Made by a program: the position numbers and the translations under genes
Shown here: in pieces, positions 8,741 through 19,600 of the stretch
Numbering within the stretch: position 1 is the stretch's first letter
How the letters are laid out: the number at the start of each line of letters is the position of its first letter
The notes under the pieces: model-generated
The model's input: only the letters and a program-made list of their open reading frames with translations
What the model was told of the DNA's origin: nothing
Databases searched by the model: none
Assembly: GCF_009646335.1 (NCBI RefSeq)
Contig: NZ_WJBU01000005.1
Location: 248,001-312,000, forward strand
Direction: 5' to 3'
DNA length: 64,000 nucleotides
Source: Caenimonas koreensis DSM 17982
GTDB taxonomy: Bacteria > Pseudomonadota > Gammaproteobacteria > Burkholderiales > Burkholderiaceae_C

Positions 8741-10243
8741 GTGGCGACGGGCTCACCCCAACGCATCTACCGGGCGCCCTGCCCGGGCTGCGGCGCGCCC
8801 GTCGAATTTCGCAGCGCGCAGTCGGTCTATGCCGTCTGCAGCTTCTGCAGCAGCACCGTGGCACGCCAGGGCGAAATACTCTCGCGCCTGGGCAAGATGG
8901 CCGAGGTCTTCGACGACCACAGCCCCTTGCAGCTCATGGCGTCGGGCCGCTTCCAGAACCGCACGTTCACGCTCGTGGGCCGGCTGCAATACAAGAGTGC
9001 CGACGGCCCCTGGACTGAGTGGATCGCGATGTTCGACGACGGCACCACAGGCGTGCTGGGCGAGGACAACGGCTCCTATGTCTTTTCCCTTCCTGTCAAT
9101 CTGAGGCGTGACGTTCCGCAAGCGGCGCAGTTGCGCGTCGGCGCCACCACGGCAATCGACGGTGTGCCTTTCAGCATTGCGTCGAACGTGTCCGTGGCGC
9201 TGGTGTCGGCGCAAGGCGAATTGCCGAAGTTGCCGCCGCTGAACCAGACGTTCGCGATGGTCGAGCTGCGCAGCGCCGCCGGCGACGTGATCAGCATCGA
9301 CTACGGCACGCAGCCACCGGTCGTCAGCCGGGGCAAGGAAGTGCAGCTCGACGCGCTCGCCATGAGCGGCCTGCGCAGCGAGTCGGCGAAAGAAGAAAAA
9401 GGCCGCCAGTTCTCGTGCCCCAATTGCGGCGCCCAGGTCGCGGTCACACTCGACACGTCGAAGTCGATCACCTGCCGCTCGTGCAACAGCATCATCGACC
9501 TGACGCAGGGCATCGGCAATGAAATGCGTCATGCCATGCAGGACGAGCCGGTGCAGCCGCTCATTCCGCTGGGCACACTCGGGCAACTGCAGGGTGTCGA
9601 GTGGCAAGTCGTGGGCTTCCAGCATCGCATGGGGCAAGAGCCCGGCGACGATGACGAACAGTTCGGCTGGAGCGAATACCTGCTCTATAACTTCAAGCGC
9701 GGCTTCACCTTCCTCGTCGACTCGGAAGACGGCTGGAGCGTCGTCAAGCCCGCCACGGGTGCGCCATCGCTGTCACCCAATGCCGAATCGGCCACGTACC
9801 TGGGCACGAGCTACAAGCTGCTCTACGCCTACAACGCCGAGACCAACTACGTCGCCGGCGAGTTCTACTGGCCCGTCGAGCGCGGCATGAAAACCTTCAA
9901 CCGCGACTTCGCCAAGGGCAACAGCCTGCTGTCGATGGAGCAGACGCCGCGCGAGATCACATGGTCCAGCGGCAGCAAGATCGACAGCGACACTGTCGCC
10001 AAGGCGTTCAAGCTCGAAGGCAAGAAGGATCTGCTCGCGCGCGCCGATGCGTCGCCCGCCAGCGCGGCCAAAGGCATGGGCTGCATGACGATCATCGTGC
10101 TGTTCATCATCATCGTGATCCTGCTGGTCATCATCAAGGCCTGCGTGGACGACACCTCCGATGGGTCCGGCTACACCTCCGGTTCAAGCCGCACCGGAGG
10201 CGGCTCGTTTGGCGGCTATTCCGGTGGCGGCGGCCACAAATGA
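8741..10243 (+). CDS. DUF4178 zinc-ribbon protein with C-terminal membrane anchor
   Basis: 500 residues from a GTG start 9 bases after the SPFH gene. Two zinc ribbons are visible: CPGCG...CSFC near residues 14-36 and CPNCG...CRSC near 226-247. Each is followed by a DUF4178-type beta-rich module (SGRFQNRTFTLVGRLQYK and LQGVEWQVVGFQHRMG; the second ends SGSKIDSDTVAKAFKL). A single very hydrophobic segment near residues 446-465 (TIIVLFIIIVILLVIIKA) would anchor it, followed by a Ser/Gly-rich tail with GGGSFGGYSGGGG. The cytosolic or periplasmic orientation is not certain. DUF4178 proteins recur with SPFH, DUF350 and aminopropyltransferase genes, as here, which suggests a shared membrane complex. 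The biochemical role is unknown. Confidence 0.88.
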   Translation: MATGSPQRIYRAPCPGCGAPVEFRSAQSVYAVCSFCSSTVARQGEILSRLGKMAEVFDDHSPLQLMASGRFQNRTFTLVGRLQYKSADGPWTEWIAMFDDGTTGVLGEDNGSYVFSLPVNLRRDVPQAAQLRVGATTAIDGVPFSIASNVSVALVSAQGELPKLPPLNQTFAMVELRSAAGDVISIDYGTQPPVVSRGKEVQLDALAMSGLRSESAKEEKGRQFSCPNCGAQVAVTLDTSKSITCRSCNSIIDLTQGIGNEMRHAMQDEPVQPLIPLGTLGQLQGVEWQVVGFQHRMGQEPGDDDEQFGWSEYLLYNFKRGFTFLVDSEDGWSVVKPATGAPSLSPNAESATYLGTSYKLLYAYNAETNYVAGEFYWPVERGMKTFNRDFAKGNSLLSMEQTPREITWSSGSKIDSDTVAKAFKLEGKKDLLARADASPASAAKGMGCMTIIVLFIIIVILLVIIKACVDDTSDGSGYTSGSSRTGGGSFGGYSGGGGHK

Positions 10244-10280
10244 GGCACCGCCATGCAACACGAATTTTCTGGAGAGCAAC

Positions 10281-10499
10281 ATGCTTGAATGGTTGAAACC
10301 CGCAGCCTTCCTCGGCTCCATCGTCTACGCGCTGATCGGCGTCATCATCTTCTGGGTGAGCTTCCTGATCATCGACAAGGTCACGCCGTACGACCTGTGG
10401 GGCGAAATTGTCGAAAAGCAGAACGTCGCGCTGGGCATCGTTGTCGGCGCGATGTCGCTGGGCATCTGCATCATCGTCGCCGCCGCCGTCCACGGCTAG
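10281..10499 (+). CDS. Small DUF350-family inner-membrane protein
   Basis: 72 residues with two hydrophobic segments: about residues 9-29 (AFLGSIVYALIGVIIFWVSF) and 49-69 (VALGIVVGAMSLGICIIVAA). The loop between them holds KVTPYDLWGEIVEKQN. This is a half-size DUF350 (YjfL-like) unit; many members carry two such hairpins. ATG 10281 is preceded by GGAGAG at 4-bases spacing. A longer in-frame opening begins upstream inside the DUF4178 gene and is not needed. DUF350 proteins have no established activity. The gene sits between DUF4178 and the aminopropyltransferase in a tight cluster. Confidence 0.88.
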   Translation: MLEWLKPAAFLGSIVYALIGVIIFWVSFLIIDKVTPYDLWGEIVEKQNVALGIVVGAMSLGICIIVAAAVHG

Positions 10500-10512
10500 C
10501 GTGGTGCCTGTG

Positions 10513-12054
10513 ATGGAAGCGCAGCCGCGCACAGCGGCGCTTGCGCCTGCACCGGTCGAAGTTGCGCTGCTCGCCTCGGTGTTCGTCGTGGCCGCGTGCG
10601 GCCTCGTGTACGAGCTCGCCGCCGGCGCACTCGCCTCGTACATCCTGGGCGACTCGGTGCTGCAGTTCTCCACCATCATCGGCACGTACCTCTTCGCCAT
10701 GGGCATCGGCTCGTGGCTCTCGCGGTTTTTCGAGCGGCAGCTGCCCGCGCACTTCCTGCGCATCGAGTTGCTCGTTGCACTCGTCGGAGGCTCGTTGCCC
10801 GCAGTGCTGTTCCTGGCGAACGCCTATGTGCCGGGCAGCTTTCGCGGCCTGCTCTATCTGCTGGTTCTCGCCGTAGGCGTGCTCGTGGGGCTGGAGATTC
10901 CGCTGGTCATGCGCATCCTCAAGCGCAACGTGGCGCTCAAGGACCTGGTGTCGCAAGTCCTCACGTTCGACTATCTGGGCGCGCTGGCGGTCTCGATTGC
11001 TTTCCCGCTCGTGCTTGTGCCGCACCTGGGCCTGATTCGCACGGGCCTGTTGTTCGGCTTGATGAACGCCGCCGTCGCGCTCTGGGCGTTGTGGATGTTC
11101 CGCTTCGAGCTGCGGCAGTTTCGCGCGCATGCCGCAGCTTGTGTCGCCACGCTGGGTGTGCTGCTGGCGGGTTTTGCGCTCGCCCAGCAGATCACGACAC
11201 TCACCGAAGAAAAGCTCTACCAGGACCCCGTGGTGTTCGCGGCGACTTCGCCCTACCAGCGCATCATCGTCACGCACGGACGCATGGGCCATCGCCTCTT
11301 TCTCAATGGCAACCTGCAGTTTGCCGAGCGCGACGAGTATCGGTACCACGAAGCGCTGGTTCATCCCGCGATGGCCGCGCACGGCGGCGCGCGCAAAGTT
11401 GCAGTGCTGGGCGGCGGCGATGGCATGGCCGTGCGCGAAATACTGCGCTACCCCAGCGTCGAAAGCGTCACGCTCGTCGAGCTTGACCCGAACATGACGC
11501 AGCTGTTCTCCACACATGAAGCATTGACGAGACTCAACGCCGGCGCCCTCACCTCGCCCAAGGTGCATATCGTCAACACCGACGCATTCCGCTGGCTGCA
11601 GGACAGCACCGACATGTTCGACGTGATCGTGGTCGACTTTCCTGATCCGACGAACTTCTCCATCGGCAAGCTGTACACCAGCTCGTTTTACGCCGCGCTT
11701 GAGCAGCGGCTGTCGGCCAGCGGCTATGCCGTCGTGCAGACCACTTCGCCGCTGGTTGCGCGCCAGAGCTTCTGGACGGTCGCGGCCACGATCGAATCGG
11801 CTGGCCTTTCCGTCGCGCCGTATCACGCGAATGTGCCGAGCTTTGGCGAATGGGGCTTTGTCATCGCGGGGCGCAGGCCTTACCGTATGCCCGCCGAGCT
11901 GCCCGCAGGGCTTCGCTTTCTGGATCGGGCAAGCTTGCCGCAGCTGTTTGACTTCCCGCGCGACATGGCCCGCGTGCCCGCCGAGGTGAACCGCCTGTCG
12001 AACCAGGTGCTGGTGACGACCTACGAACGCGAGTGGGGCAAGGTGGGCCAGTGA
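10513..12054 (+). CDS. Membrane-embedded polyamine aminopropyltransferase (spermidine synthase-like)
   Basis: 513 residues. The first about 225 form roughly six to seven hydrophobic helices, with the signature CGLVYELAAGALASYILG near the start. The C-terminal half is a spermidine-synthase Rossmann domain: YQRIIVTHGRMGHRLFLNGN, DEYRYHEALVHPAM, VAVLGGGDGMAVREIL for decarboxylated-SAM binding, VTLVELDPNM, and the acceptor-side VVDFPDPTNFSIGKLY. Such enzymes move an aminopropyl group from decarboxylated S-adenosylmethionine to an amine such as putrescine. The acidic/aromatic acceptor residues look intact, but the true acceptor is unknown. ATG 10513 is chosen; a GTG at 10501 in frame would add four residues. 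The donor could come from speD at 22681-23106. It overlaps the next gene by four bases. Confidence 0.88.
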   Translation: MEAQPRTAALAPAPVEVALLASVFVVAACGLVYELAAGALASYILGDSVLQFSTIIGTYLFAMGIGSWLSRFFERQLPAHFLRIELLVALVGGSLPAVLFLANAYVPGSFRGLLYLLVLAVGVLVGLEIPLVMRILKRNVALKDLVSQVLTFDYLGALAVSIAFPLVLVPHLGLIRTGLLFGLMNAAVALWALWMFRFELRQFRAHAAACVATLGVLLAGFALAQQITTLTEEKLYQDPVVFAATSPYQRIIVTHGRMGHRLFLNGNLQFAERDEYRYHEALVHPAMAAHGGARKVAVLGGGDGMAVREILRYPSVESVTLVELDPNMTQLFSTHEALTRLNAGALTSPKVHIVNTDAFRWLQDSTDMFDVIVVDFPDPTNFSIGKLYTSSFYAALEQRLSASGYAVVQTTSPLVARQSFWTVAATIESAGLSVAPYHANVPSFGEWGFVIAGRRPYRMPAELPAGLRFLDRASLPQLFDFPRDMARVPAEVNRLSNQVLVTTYEREWGKVGQ

Positions 12055-13631
12055 GGTCAGGCCCTTGCGGCATTCGCCGCCGCGAATGGCTGGCCGGCGC
12101 TTGCGCGTTGCCGCTGGCAGGGTGCGCTGGCAGCGACAGCGAAGTCACTGGCACGCTGCTTGGCGCGAGCGCAGAGCGCGGCCACCTGCTGCGCGACCCA
12201 CGCGCAGCACAGGCACCTTCCGCCACCCGGCGCGTGCGTGTGGTGATCGCAGGCGGCGGCATTGCAGGCCTGGCAGCCGCGCGGGCATTGCGTTTGCGCG
12301 GCATCGACGACTTTGTGATTCTTGAACTCGAAGACACCGCTGGCGGCAACAGCCGCGCCGGATCGATAGGTGGTATCGCCTGCCCGCTGGGCGCGCACTA
12401 CTTGCCGGTGCCTGGCGACGCGGCGCGGGACGTGCAGGATTTTCTCGAGGAGACCGGCGTGCGCCAGCGCGTGGCGGGGCGTTGGGTCTACGACGAGCGG
12501 CATTTGTGCCATTCGCCGCAGGAGCGGCTGTTCTTTCGCGGCCACTGGCAGGAAGGGTTGCTGCCGGTGCAGGGCGTGGGAGCCTCCACGCTCGCTCAGT
12601 ACGTGCGGTTTGCACGCCTGGTGGACGGTGTGCGCAAGCAAGCCGCATTCAGCATCCCGGCGCCGTCCGTCGCACCGGCTGCGCACCTGGCGCTCGACAG
12701 CATCACGATGGCGGCCTTCCTGTCTCGCGAAGGGCTCGATGACCCGCACTTGCGCTGGTACCTCGACTACAGCTGCCGCGACGACTATGGCGCCGGCACC
12801 GGCGCCGTATCGGCGTGGGCGGGCCTGCATTACTTCGCCAGTCGCCATGGCTTCCAGCCGCCGGGTGCAGACAATGGCGAGCGCGAGAGCGTGCTGACCT
12901 GGCCGCAGGGCAACGCGTGGCTCACGCAGCGGCTGGCAGCGCCATTGGGCGAGCGTGTGAAGGCGGCCCGCGTCGTCTCGCGCATTGAAGAAGGGCGCAG
13001 CGGCGTGGAAGTCGATGGGTGGAATGCGCTCACGCAGCAAACCGAGCGCTGGCAGGCCGAGCATTGCATTGTCGCGATGCCGGTGTTCATCGCCGCGCGC
13101 GTCGTGCGCAATGCGCCCGCTGCGCTGGCCCAGCGTGCATCGCAACTGCACTACGCGCCATGGATCGTGGCCAACATGCATGTGCGTGAACCCCTGCGCG
13201 ATCGCCCGGGCGCGCCGCCTTCATGGGACAACGTCGTCTACGCCGCAAAGGGACTGGGCTACGTCGATGCGCGCCACCAGAGCCTTGATCCGCGGCCCGC
13301 GGCGACGGTCCTGAGCTGGTATTGCGCGCCCGGCGAGGCCAGCCGCGCGCAGGTGCTCTCGCGAGGCTGGCGCGACTGGCTGGGCGACGCGCAAGCCGAG
13401 CTGGCGCCGGCACATCCGGACCTGATGAGCAAGCTCACCCGCGTCGAAGTCGCGCGGTACGGCCACGCGATGGCGATTCCCGTTCCCGGCACGCTGGCGT
13501 CGTTGCAAGCGACGGCACGGGGCCAGTCGGCGACCAAGCGCCTGTCGTTCGCGCATGCTGACTGGGCAGGCTATTCCATCTTTGAAGAAGCGTTCACCGC
13601 AGGCCACCGGGCGGGCCTGCGGGTCGCATGA
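12051..13631 (+). CDS. FAD-dependent amine-oxidase-like oxidoreductase with Tat/lipoprotein-like N-terminus
   Basis: 526 residues from GTG 12051, which overlaps the aminopropyltransferase TGA (GTGA). The N-terminus carries IRRREWLAGACALPLAGCAG: twin arginines plus a hydrophobic stretch and a lipobox-like LAGC, so the folded flavoprotein may be Tat-exported and lipid-anchored at Cys25. A dinucleotide-binding loop follows (VVIAGGGIAGLAAARAL), then LELEDTAGGNSRAG as in the amine oxidase/phytoene desaturase superfamily. The C-terminus has the FAD-closing HADWAGYSIFEEAFTAGHRA block. The neighbouring aminopropyltransferase suggests a polyamine or related amine as substrate, but this is inference; the substrate cavity cannot be read. 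It converges on the exoprotein gene with a 10-base gap. Confidence 0.85.
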   Translation: MRSGPCGIRRREWLAGACALPLAGCAGSDSEVTGTLLGASAERGHLLRDPRAAQAPSATRRVRVVIAGGGIAGLAAARALRLRGIDDFVILELEDTAGGNSRAGSIGGIACPLGAHYLPVPGDAARDVQDFLEETGVRQRVAGRWVYDERHLCHSPQERLFFRGHWQEGLLPVQGVGASTLAQYVRFARLVDGVRKQAAFSIPAPSVAPAAHLALDSITMAAFLSREGLDDPHLRWYLDYSCRDDYGAGTGAVSAWAGLHYFASRHGFQPPGADNGERESVLTWPQGNAWLTQRLAAPLGERVKAARVVSRIEEGRSGVEVDGWNALTQQTERWQAEHCIVAMPVFIAARVVRNAPAALAQRASQLHYAPWIVANMHVREPLRDRPGAPPSWDNVVYAAKGLGYVDARHQSLDPRPAATVLSWYCAPGEASRAQVLSRGWRDWLGDAQAELAPAHPDLMSKLTRVEVARYGHAMAIPVPGTLASLQATARGQSATKRLSFAHADWAGYSIFEEAFTAGHRAGLRVA

Positions 13632-13641
13632 CAGCGCAAGC

Positions 13642-16600
13642 CTAGCGCGGGCAGGTCAGGTTCTGGACGACGGCGTCCTGGCCCTTCTTCTGTTTTTCGT
13701 CTTCCGTCACCAGCAGGTTCAGGAACGTGCTGACCTGGCTTTCGTCCAGCTCGGCCAACGCAGCGGAAATGTCGCCGCGCCGCCCGCTTTCGAGCGCGTC
13801 GAGCACGTTGTCCAGACGCGATGTCGCCGGAGCGGGTGTGGGCGCGGGTGTGGGCGCAGGCGCGGGTGTCGGAGTCGGCGTTGGCGCTGGTGTCGGAGCC
13901 GGTGTCGGTGGCGGCGTGGGCGCTGGAGTCGGTGCCGGAGTAGGCGAAGGCGTGGGGGCCGGCGTCGGTGACGGCGTCGGCGCTGGCGAGGGCGACGGCG
14001 TTGGAGCCGGCGTTGGTGATGGCGTCGGCGCTGGAGTCGGCGACGGTGTGGGAGCCGGTGTCGGTGTGGGAGCCGGTGTCGGTGACGGAGTCGGTGCCGG
14101 CGTGGGCGCTGGAGTCGGTGCCGGAGTAGGCGAAGGCGTGGGAGCCGGTGTCGGCGACGGTGTCGGTGCCGGAGTAGGCGAAGGCGTGGGGGCCGGCGTC
14201 GGTGACGGCGTCGGCGCTGGCGTGGGCGACGGTGTAGGCGCCGGCGTTGGCGAGGGAGTCGGTGCGGGAGTCGGCGACGGTGTAGGGGCCGGCGTCGGTG
14301 ACGGAGTCGGTGCCGGCGTGGGCGATGGCGTAGGCGCCGGCGTTGGTGAGGGCGTCGGCGCTGGCGTGGGCGACGGTGTAGGTGCCGGTGTCGGTGTCGG
14401 TGACGGCGATGGGGTGGGCGACGGTGAGGGAGTCGGCGACGGTGAAGGAGTCGGCGATGGCGTGGGCGTCGGCGTGGGGGCCGGCGTCGGCACTGCAAGC
14501 CGCAGCGAGCCAGCAGCCGGGCTCGTCGCGAACGACACGTCGTAGCCCGCCACAGGCGGCGCTGAACCGCCCATCGCAAGATTGCTTTGGATCACATCGA
14601 ACTGGTCGCCGGGATTCAACCCTGGTGCCGCAGTGACGTTGACCGACGCGCTCGCCGAAATATTGACCTGGCCCGTCACGCTCAGCACGTCATAGCTCGT
14701 GGTGCTGTCGATGTCGACATACAGCCCGGTGCCCGCATTGAGATTGACTGCGGCTGCCTCGACAAACAGCGTGCCCACCGTACCCAGCCCGCCCGGCTTG
14801 ATGTGGCCGCTGTTGTCCAGCGTGCCCGAGCCGAGCTTGAGCGTGCCGCTGCCTTCGATGAGGCCCGACGAGTCGAGCGACGTGTTGCTGTTGTCCAGCG
14901 TTGCGCCGGAGGCGATCGAAATCGTCCCGGGGTTGCTCGTGAACGGGCTGGTGCCCGGGGGGCTGCCGAACTGCAGGGTGCCCGCCTGCACATCGACCAC
15001 GCCGGTGCTCGTGTTGGTGAACGTCCCGACATCGATCACGCTGGTGCCCGACCCCAGCAGCGCCGGCTGACTGTTGGTGCCGGCAACTCTGTTCCCAGGC
15101 TGCGACGCACCGACGATCTGGGTTTCAACTTTCCTGAAGATGCCCGAATTGGTGATGGTCCCGGCCGCGCCCGAGAGGCCGTTGTCGTTCGATATCTCGT
15201 AAGTGCCCGCATTGGAGAGCGAGCCGCCGCTCTGGAAGCTGACCTGGCCGTTGCCAAACTGGAAGATCGAGCCCTTGTTGACCCACAGCCGCGAGACATT
15301 CAGGTTGCCCCACAAGTCGGCGGTTGCTGTGCTGTCCAGTGTCAGCTTGCCCGTGCCGGACAGCGTGCCGCCGTTGGTGTCGAAGTAGTTCGTGACCGTG
15401 ATGTCACCCGCGCCCTTGATCGTGCTTGCGCTGCCGTACATCGCGAGATCGGGAACGGTGATCGACGTCGTTGCCTCCAGCGTGCCGCCATCAGCGGACA
15501 GGCGCGTGGCGTTTGTGGACGTGACGTTGGTGCTCCAGCCGACAGTGCCCGCAGTAATGGATGCAGAGCCCGACCCGCTGGCGGTCAGCGACGTCGGCAG
15601 GCCGCCGGCCACATTGAACGTGCCCGCGAACTCGATGCCGCCCGTAGCGCTGATCGTGTTGGCGCCGGTGCCTGCGTCCAGTCCTGCGGCGACCAGGACG
15701 TTGCCATTGCCGCCGTTGCTGGTGAGCTTGATGCTGTTGGACGTGATCGGCTCGTTCACGGTCAGGTCGCCGGCCGCGCTGATCGACACATCGGTGGACG
15801 TCTTGATGCCGTTGCCGCCGTAACCCACAGCAAGGTCGGCGGCGTTCTGGAACTTGAAGAAGTTGAGCGTCGAGCCGCTGGTGCCGACCGTGGCGACCTC
15901 GTTGCTCGCGTTGTTCAGGGCCACGCCCCCTGCAGGGCCGACATTGAGCATGAGCGCCGTGCTGGCGACGGCAGGCGCGTCATTGTCCTGGCCGATCATC
16001 GGCGCGGTCAGCGTGATGGCGACGGGGTCGCTGACGTCGGTGGCAGCGATGCCCGAGAAGGTCGCCGCGCCGCCGCCGTTCATGGTGGCTGTGCTGACGG
16101 GTACGGTCGTCAGGTGGATGCCGTTCGTGCTCTTGTAGGCGAACGATTCGCCCGCCGAAGAACCGGTGGCCCGGCCGGCGAGCATGCCCGTCGGGTTGTT
16201 GGCCGTGAGCTGGACGCTGCTGCCTTCGGCATACACGGCCTTGCCGCCGAGCAGGCCCGCGGTGGTTTGCGTGAGCGAGCCTGCCGACGTCAGCGAGATC
16301 ACGCCGTCCGGCGTGGCCGGCACGTAGCCCGATGCATCGCCGTTCACACTGATGCCCGACTGGCCGTCTACCGTGCCCACAAGCAGGTTGCCGCTGCTGT
16401 ACAGCTTGAAGTTGTGGTTGGAGGTCGCACCGTTGCCGACGACAGCTGCCACTTCGCCAATCAGGTTGCCGCTGGCCACGCTCAAGTCCACGTTCGCGAG
16501 CGAGCGAACGAAGAGCTTGGGCGCCGTGATCGAGCCGGGGTCGTACTGCTCGATCTCGCCGCCCGCCTGAAGCGACAGCGTGCCGCTGGTGCCCAGGTTC

Positions 16601-19600
16601 GGCTTGATCGGCTCGCCGATGTAGATGTCGCCCACGATGGCCGTGGTGCCCACCTGCACGGTGCCGGCCTTGAGCGTCAGCACCTCGGAGGATTTCAGCT
16701 GCAAAGCGGTGCCGGGCGCGAAGAAGAACTCTTCGGAGCCCAGTTCGACGTTGCGCCCGACGGTCGTCGGCTGAATGGTGATGCGCCCGGCGCCCGCATC
16801 GATCGAATCGGCAGCGCCGCTCAAGTCCATGTTGTCGGCCGTGAGCGAAATGTTGCTGCCGCTGACCGCGCCGCTCACGTTCAGCTGCCCGTTGCTGGGT
16901 GTCTTGGCCTCGAGATAGATATTGCCGCCCGAGATATTGCCCGGCACGGAGATCACGTTGCCACTGAGCACCGACACATTCGTCGCGCCCGCGTTGATCG
17001 TGCCTGTGACATCGACGTTGTAGCCCGAGACCAGGCTCAGCGTGCCGATGTTGCCGGGCGTGAGGGTGAGCGGACCGGACTGCGTGATCCCGCCCGTGTT
17101 GCCCGGCGCGCCGATCACCAGCACGCCCGCCTTCACGTTGTTGATTTCGCTGTTGTTGAGCGTCAGGTTGCTCGCCTCCGAGCCGGAGCCCACCAAGATC
17201 GCGCGGCTCGCCGTGAACGGCTTGATCGTCGTCGTTCCGGCGCCGGAATCGACCAGCGACAGGATGCTCATGCGGTCGCCGATCAGCGTGATCTGGTCGC
17301 CGCCGCTGCGCATCGTCAGGCCGGCGATATAGACGTCGTAGTTGCTCGCTGGTGCGGGGGCTGGAACGCCCGAGCCGGTGACGGTGATCGTGCCTGAGCC
17401 CGTGGTGGTGACACTGCCGCCATTGACCCACACCCCCATGGAATTGCTCGCGCTTGGTGCCGCGATGGTGCCCGTGATGGCGACAGGCCCCGGTGCCTTG
17501 ACCGCGCCGTTGACAGACGTGGCAATCAGCGCGGTGGCCGTGGTCGATGACGACGTGCTGCCGATCACCGAAACGCCGGTGTTGCCGCCGAAGATATCGG
17601 CGGTCGAATCGAGCACCACGCCGTTGCCCGAGCTGTTGCCCACCGTGGCCGAGCCGTTGAGGCTGACCTGGCCGTTCGGGCCGGAATGAACCTTGCCGCC
17701 CACGAACAGGCCAATGCCATCCGGACTGGAAGCATTGTTGTAGGCACCAATCACGGTGGCGTTGCCGCCCGTGCTCTTGACCGTCGAGCCGCTGATGATC
17801 GAGGTGCCGGTGCTGCTGGTGCCGGCGGCGGTATTCACGCGCCCCTCGACTCGCACGTCGCCCGTCGCCTGCACTGTGGCGTTGCCCGAGATGCGCGTGC
17901 CATTCGTGGTCCACGGGACCTCCGAGCGGCCGGTGACAGTGATGCCGCCTGTGCCTGCGGACACCGTCGAGCCGTCAATCAAGACCCCGGCTGAATACAG
18001 CGAGCCGCCGCTTGCGAGGACGCCGTTCAAGGTGACCGAGCCGCTGCCGTTCGTCAACACCTCGCCTGGCGTTGCGCCGTAGCCAACAACCTCAATGGCG
18101 TTGGTGGACCCCGGGCCTGAAGCGTCGAGCACGATGTTGCCGCCGTTGGCGTTGATCGTCGCGCCGGAAATGGAGATGCCACCGGCGTTGTTTGTCAGGC
18201 TGATATTGCCGCCGCTGGCCATGACCGGCGCTATGACGGTGACCGACGCGTTGGGCGCGTCCAGCGAAATGTTGCCGCCGGTCGCGCTGTTGCGCAAACC
18301 GTAGCCCAGGGCGGAAGGGTCGGCCACGATCGTGCCGTTCGCGCCCGTACCGGTGTAGCTGAGCAGCACATGACCGGAGGAGCTGTTGTTCGCGTTCACG
18401 CGTTCCGCATCGAAAGCCAGCGGGCCAGTGGCGCCATCGCCAATGCCGTTTTTGGCCTCGAGCTCCAGTTCCCTGGCGTAGATGGTCTTGCCCGACTGCA
18501 TGGCGATCGTGTCGCCCTTGAGCGTGACGTTGCCGGTATTGCTGGCCGTGTAGCCGCGCGCATCGATATTGCCGCCACCCAGCGACATGTAGCCCGCCGA
18601 AGTGAGCTTGATGTTGCCGCCGGCGCCCGCGCTTTGCGTCGAGACAATTTCACGCACGACCAGCGTATCGCCGGCGTCCATCGTGACTTTGCCGCCATTG
18701 GACCTGACACCGCCGATATTGATGCTGCCCGTGGTGGCCGTCAGTGCCACATCAGCGCCGTTGGTCACGATGCGGTCGTTCACGTCGGCCATGCGGATGT
18801 CGCGGCCTGCGATCAGCGTGAACGTGTTGCCCATGAACTCGCCGGACAGATTCAGCGTGTCGCTGGTCAGGTCGTTGATCTTGATGTCGCGCGAGGCCTG
18901 TAGCGTGACGCTGCCGTTGAACGACTGCAGCGCTGCCTGCGAGATCGTCGCGTCCGGAGGCGTCACAGGTGTGTACGCACCGCCGACATTGGCGCCAGCA
19001 AGCGTGTCATTGCCCAGCGCCGCATCGTCTGCGCCGCCACCGCCGTTGGTGATGATGATGTCCTGCGGATCGAGCAACAGCGAGCCTGCCTTGCCATGGG
19101 GAGCGCCCACATCCACCGAAGCGCGGAACACCAGGTCTTCCTTGCCCGACGTTTCGACCTTGCCGCCATCGCCGCCCTGCGCGCCGCCGCGCGCCTCGAT
19201 GCGCGAGCCAACGCGCGTGTCCTTGTCTGACCAGACGACGACCGTGCCGCCGTTGCCGCTTTGCGTGGCGTTCGCGAGGATGGTGGAGCCGGTTTCGGCC
19301 GTCGTTGTCTGTGCGTTGGCAACGCGCGCGTCGTGGCCCTGCCAACCGCCGCCGATCAATGCTTCACCGCCACCGGCCGCGCCGCTCACGTCGATCACTG
19401 CACCGCTGCGCAGCATCACCTTGTTCGCGCTCGCCTGCACTGACCCGCCCAAAGCACCATGGGTGGCAACGATGCGGCCTGAGATGTCGGCCGTGTCCGC
19501 GCCCTTGAGCACGACCTTGCCGCCTTCGGTGCTGACGCCAGATGCCTGGATCAGACCGCTGTGTTTGAGCTGCCCGGCGAAGATCGCGACGGCGTCGCCC

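Noticed and set aside
13827..14490. CRISPR-like repeated array
   Set aside because: Repeats are contiguous hexamer-based units without spacers and are in frame within the exoprotein gene.
14587..17397. 936-codon open frame on the plus strand opposite the exoprotein gene
   Set aside because: Composition (Arg/Ala/His-rich, no hydrophobic core) is that of an antisense shadow in GC-rich DNA; the minus strand has a signal peptide and TPS domain.
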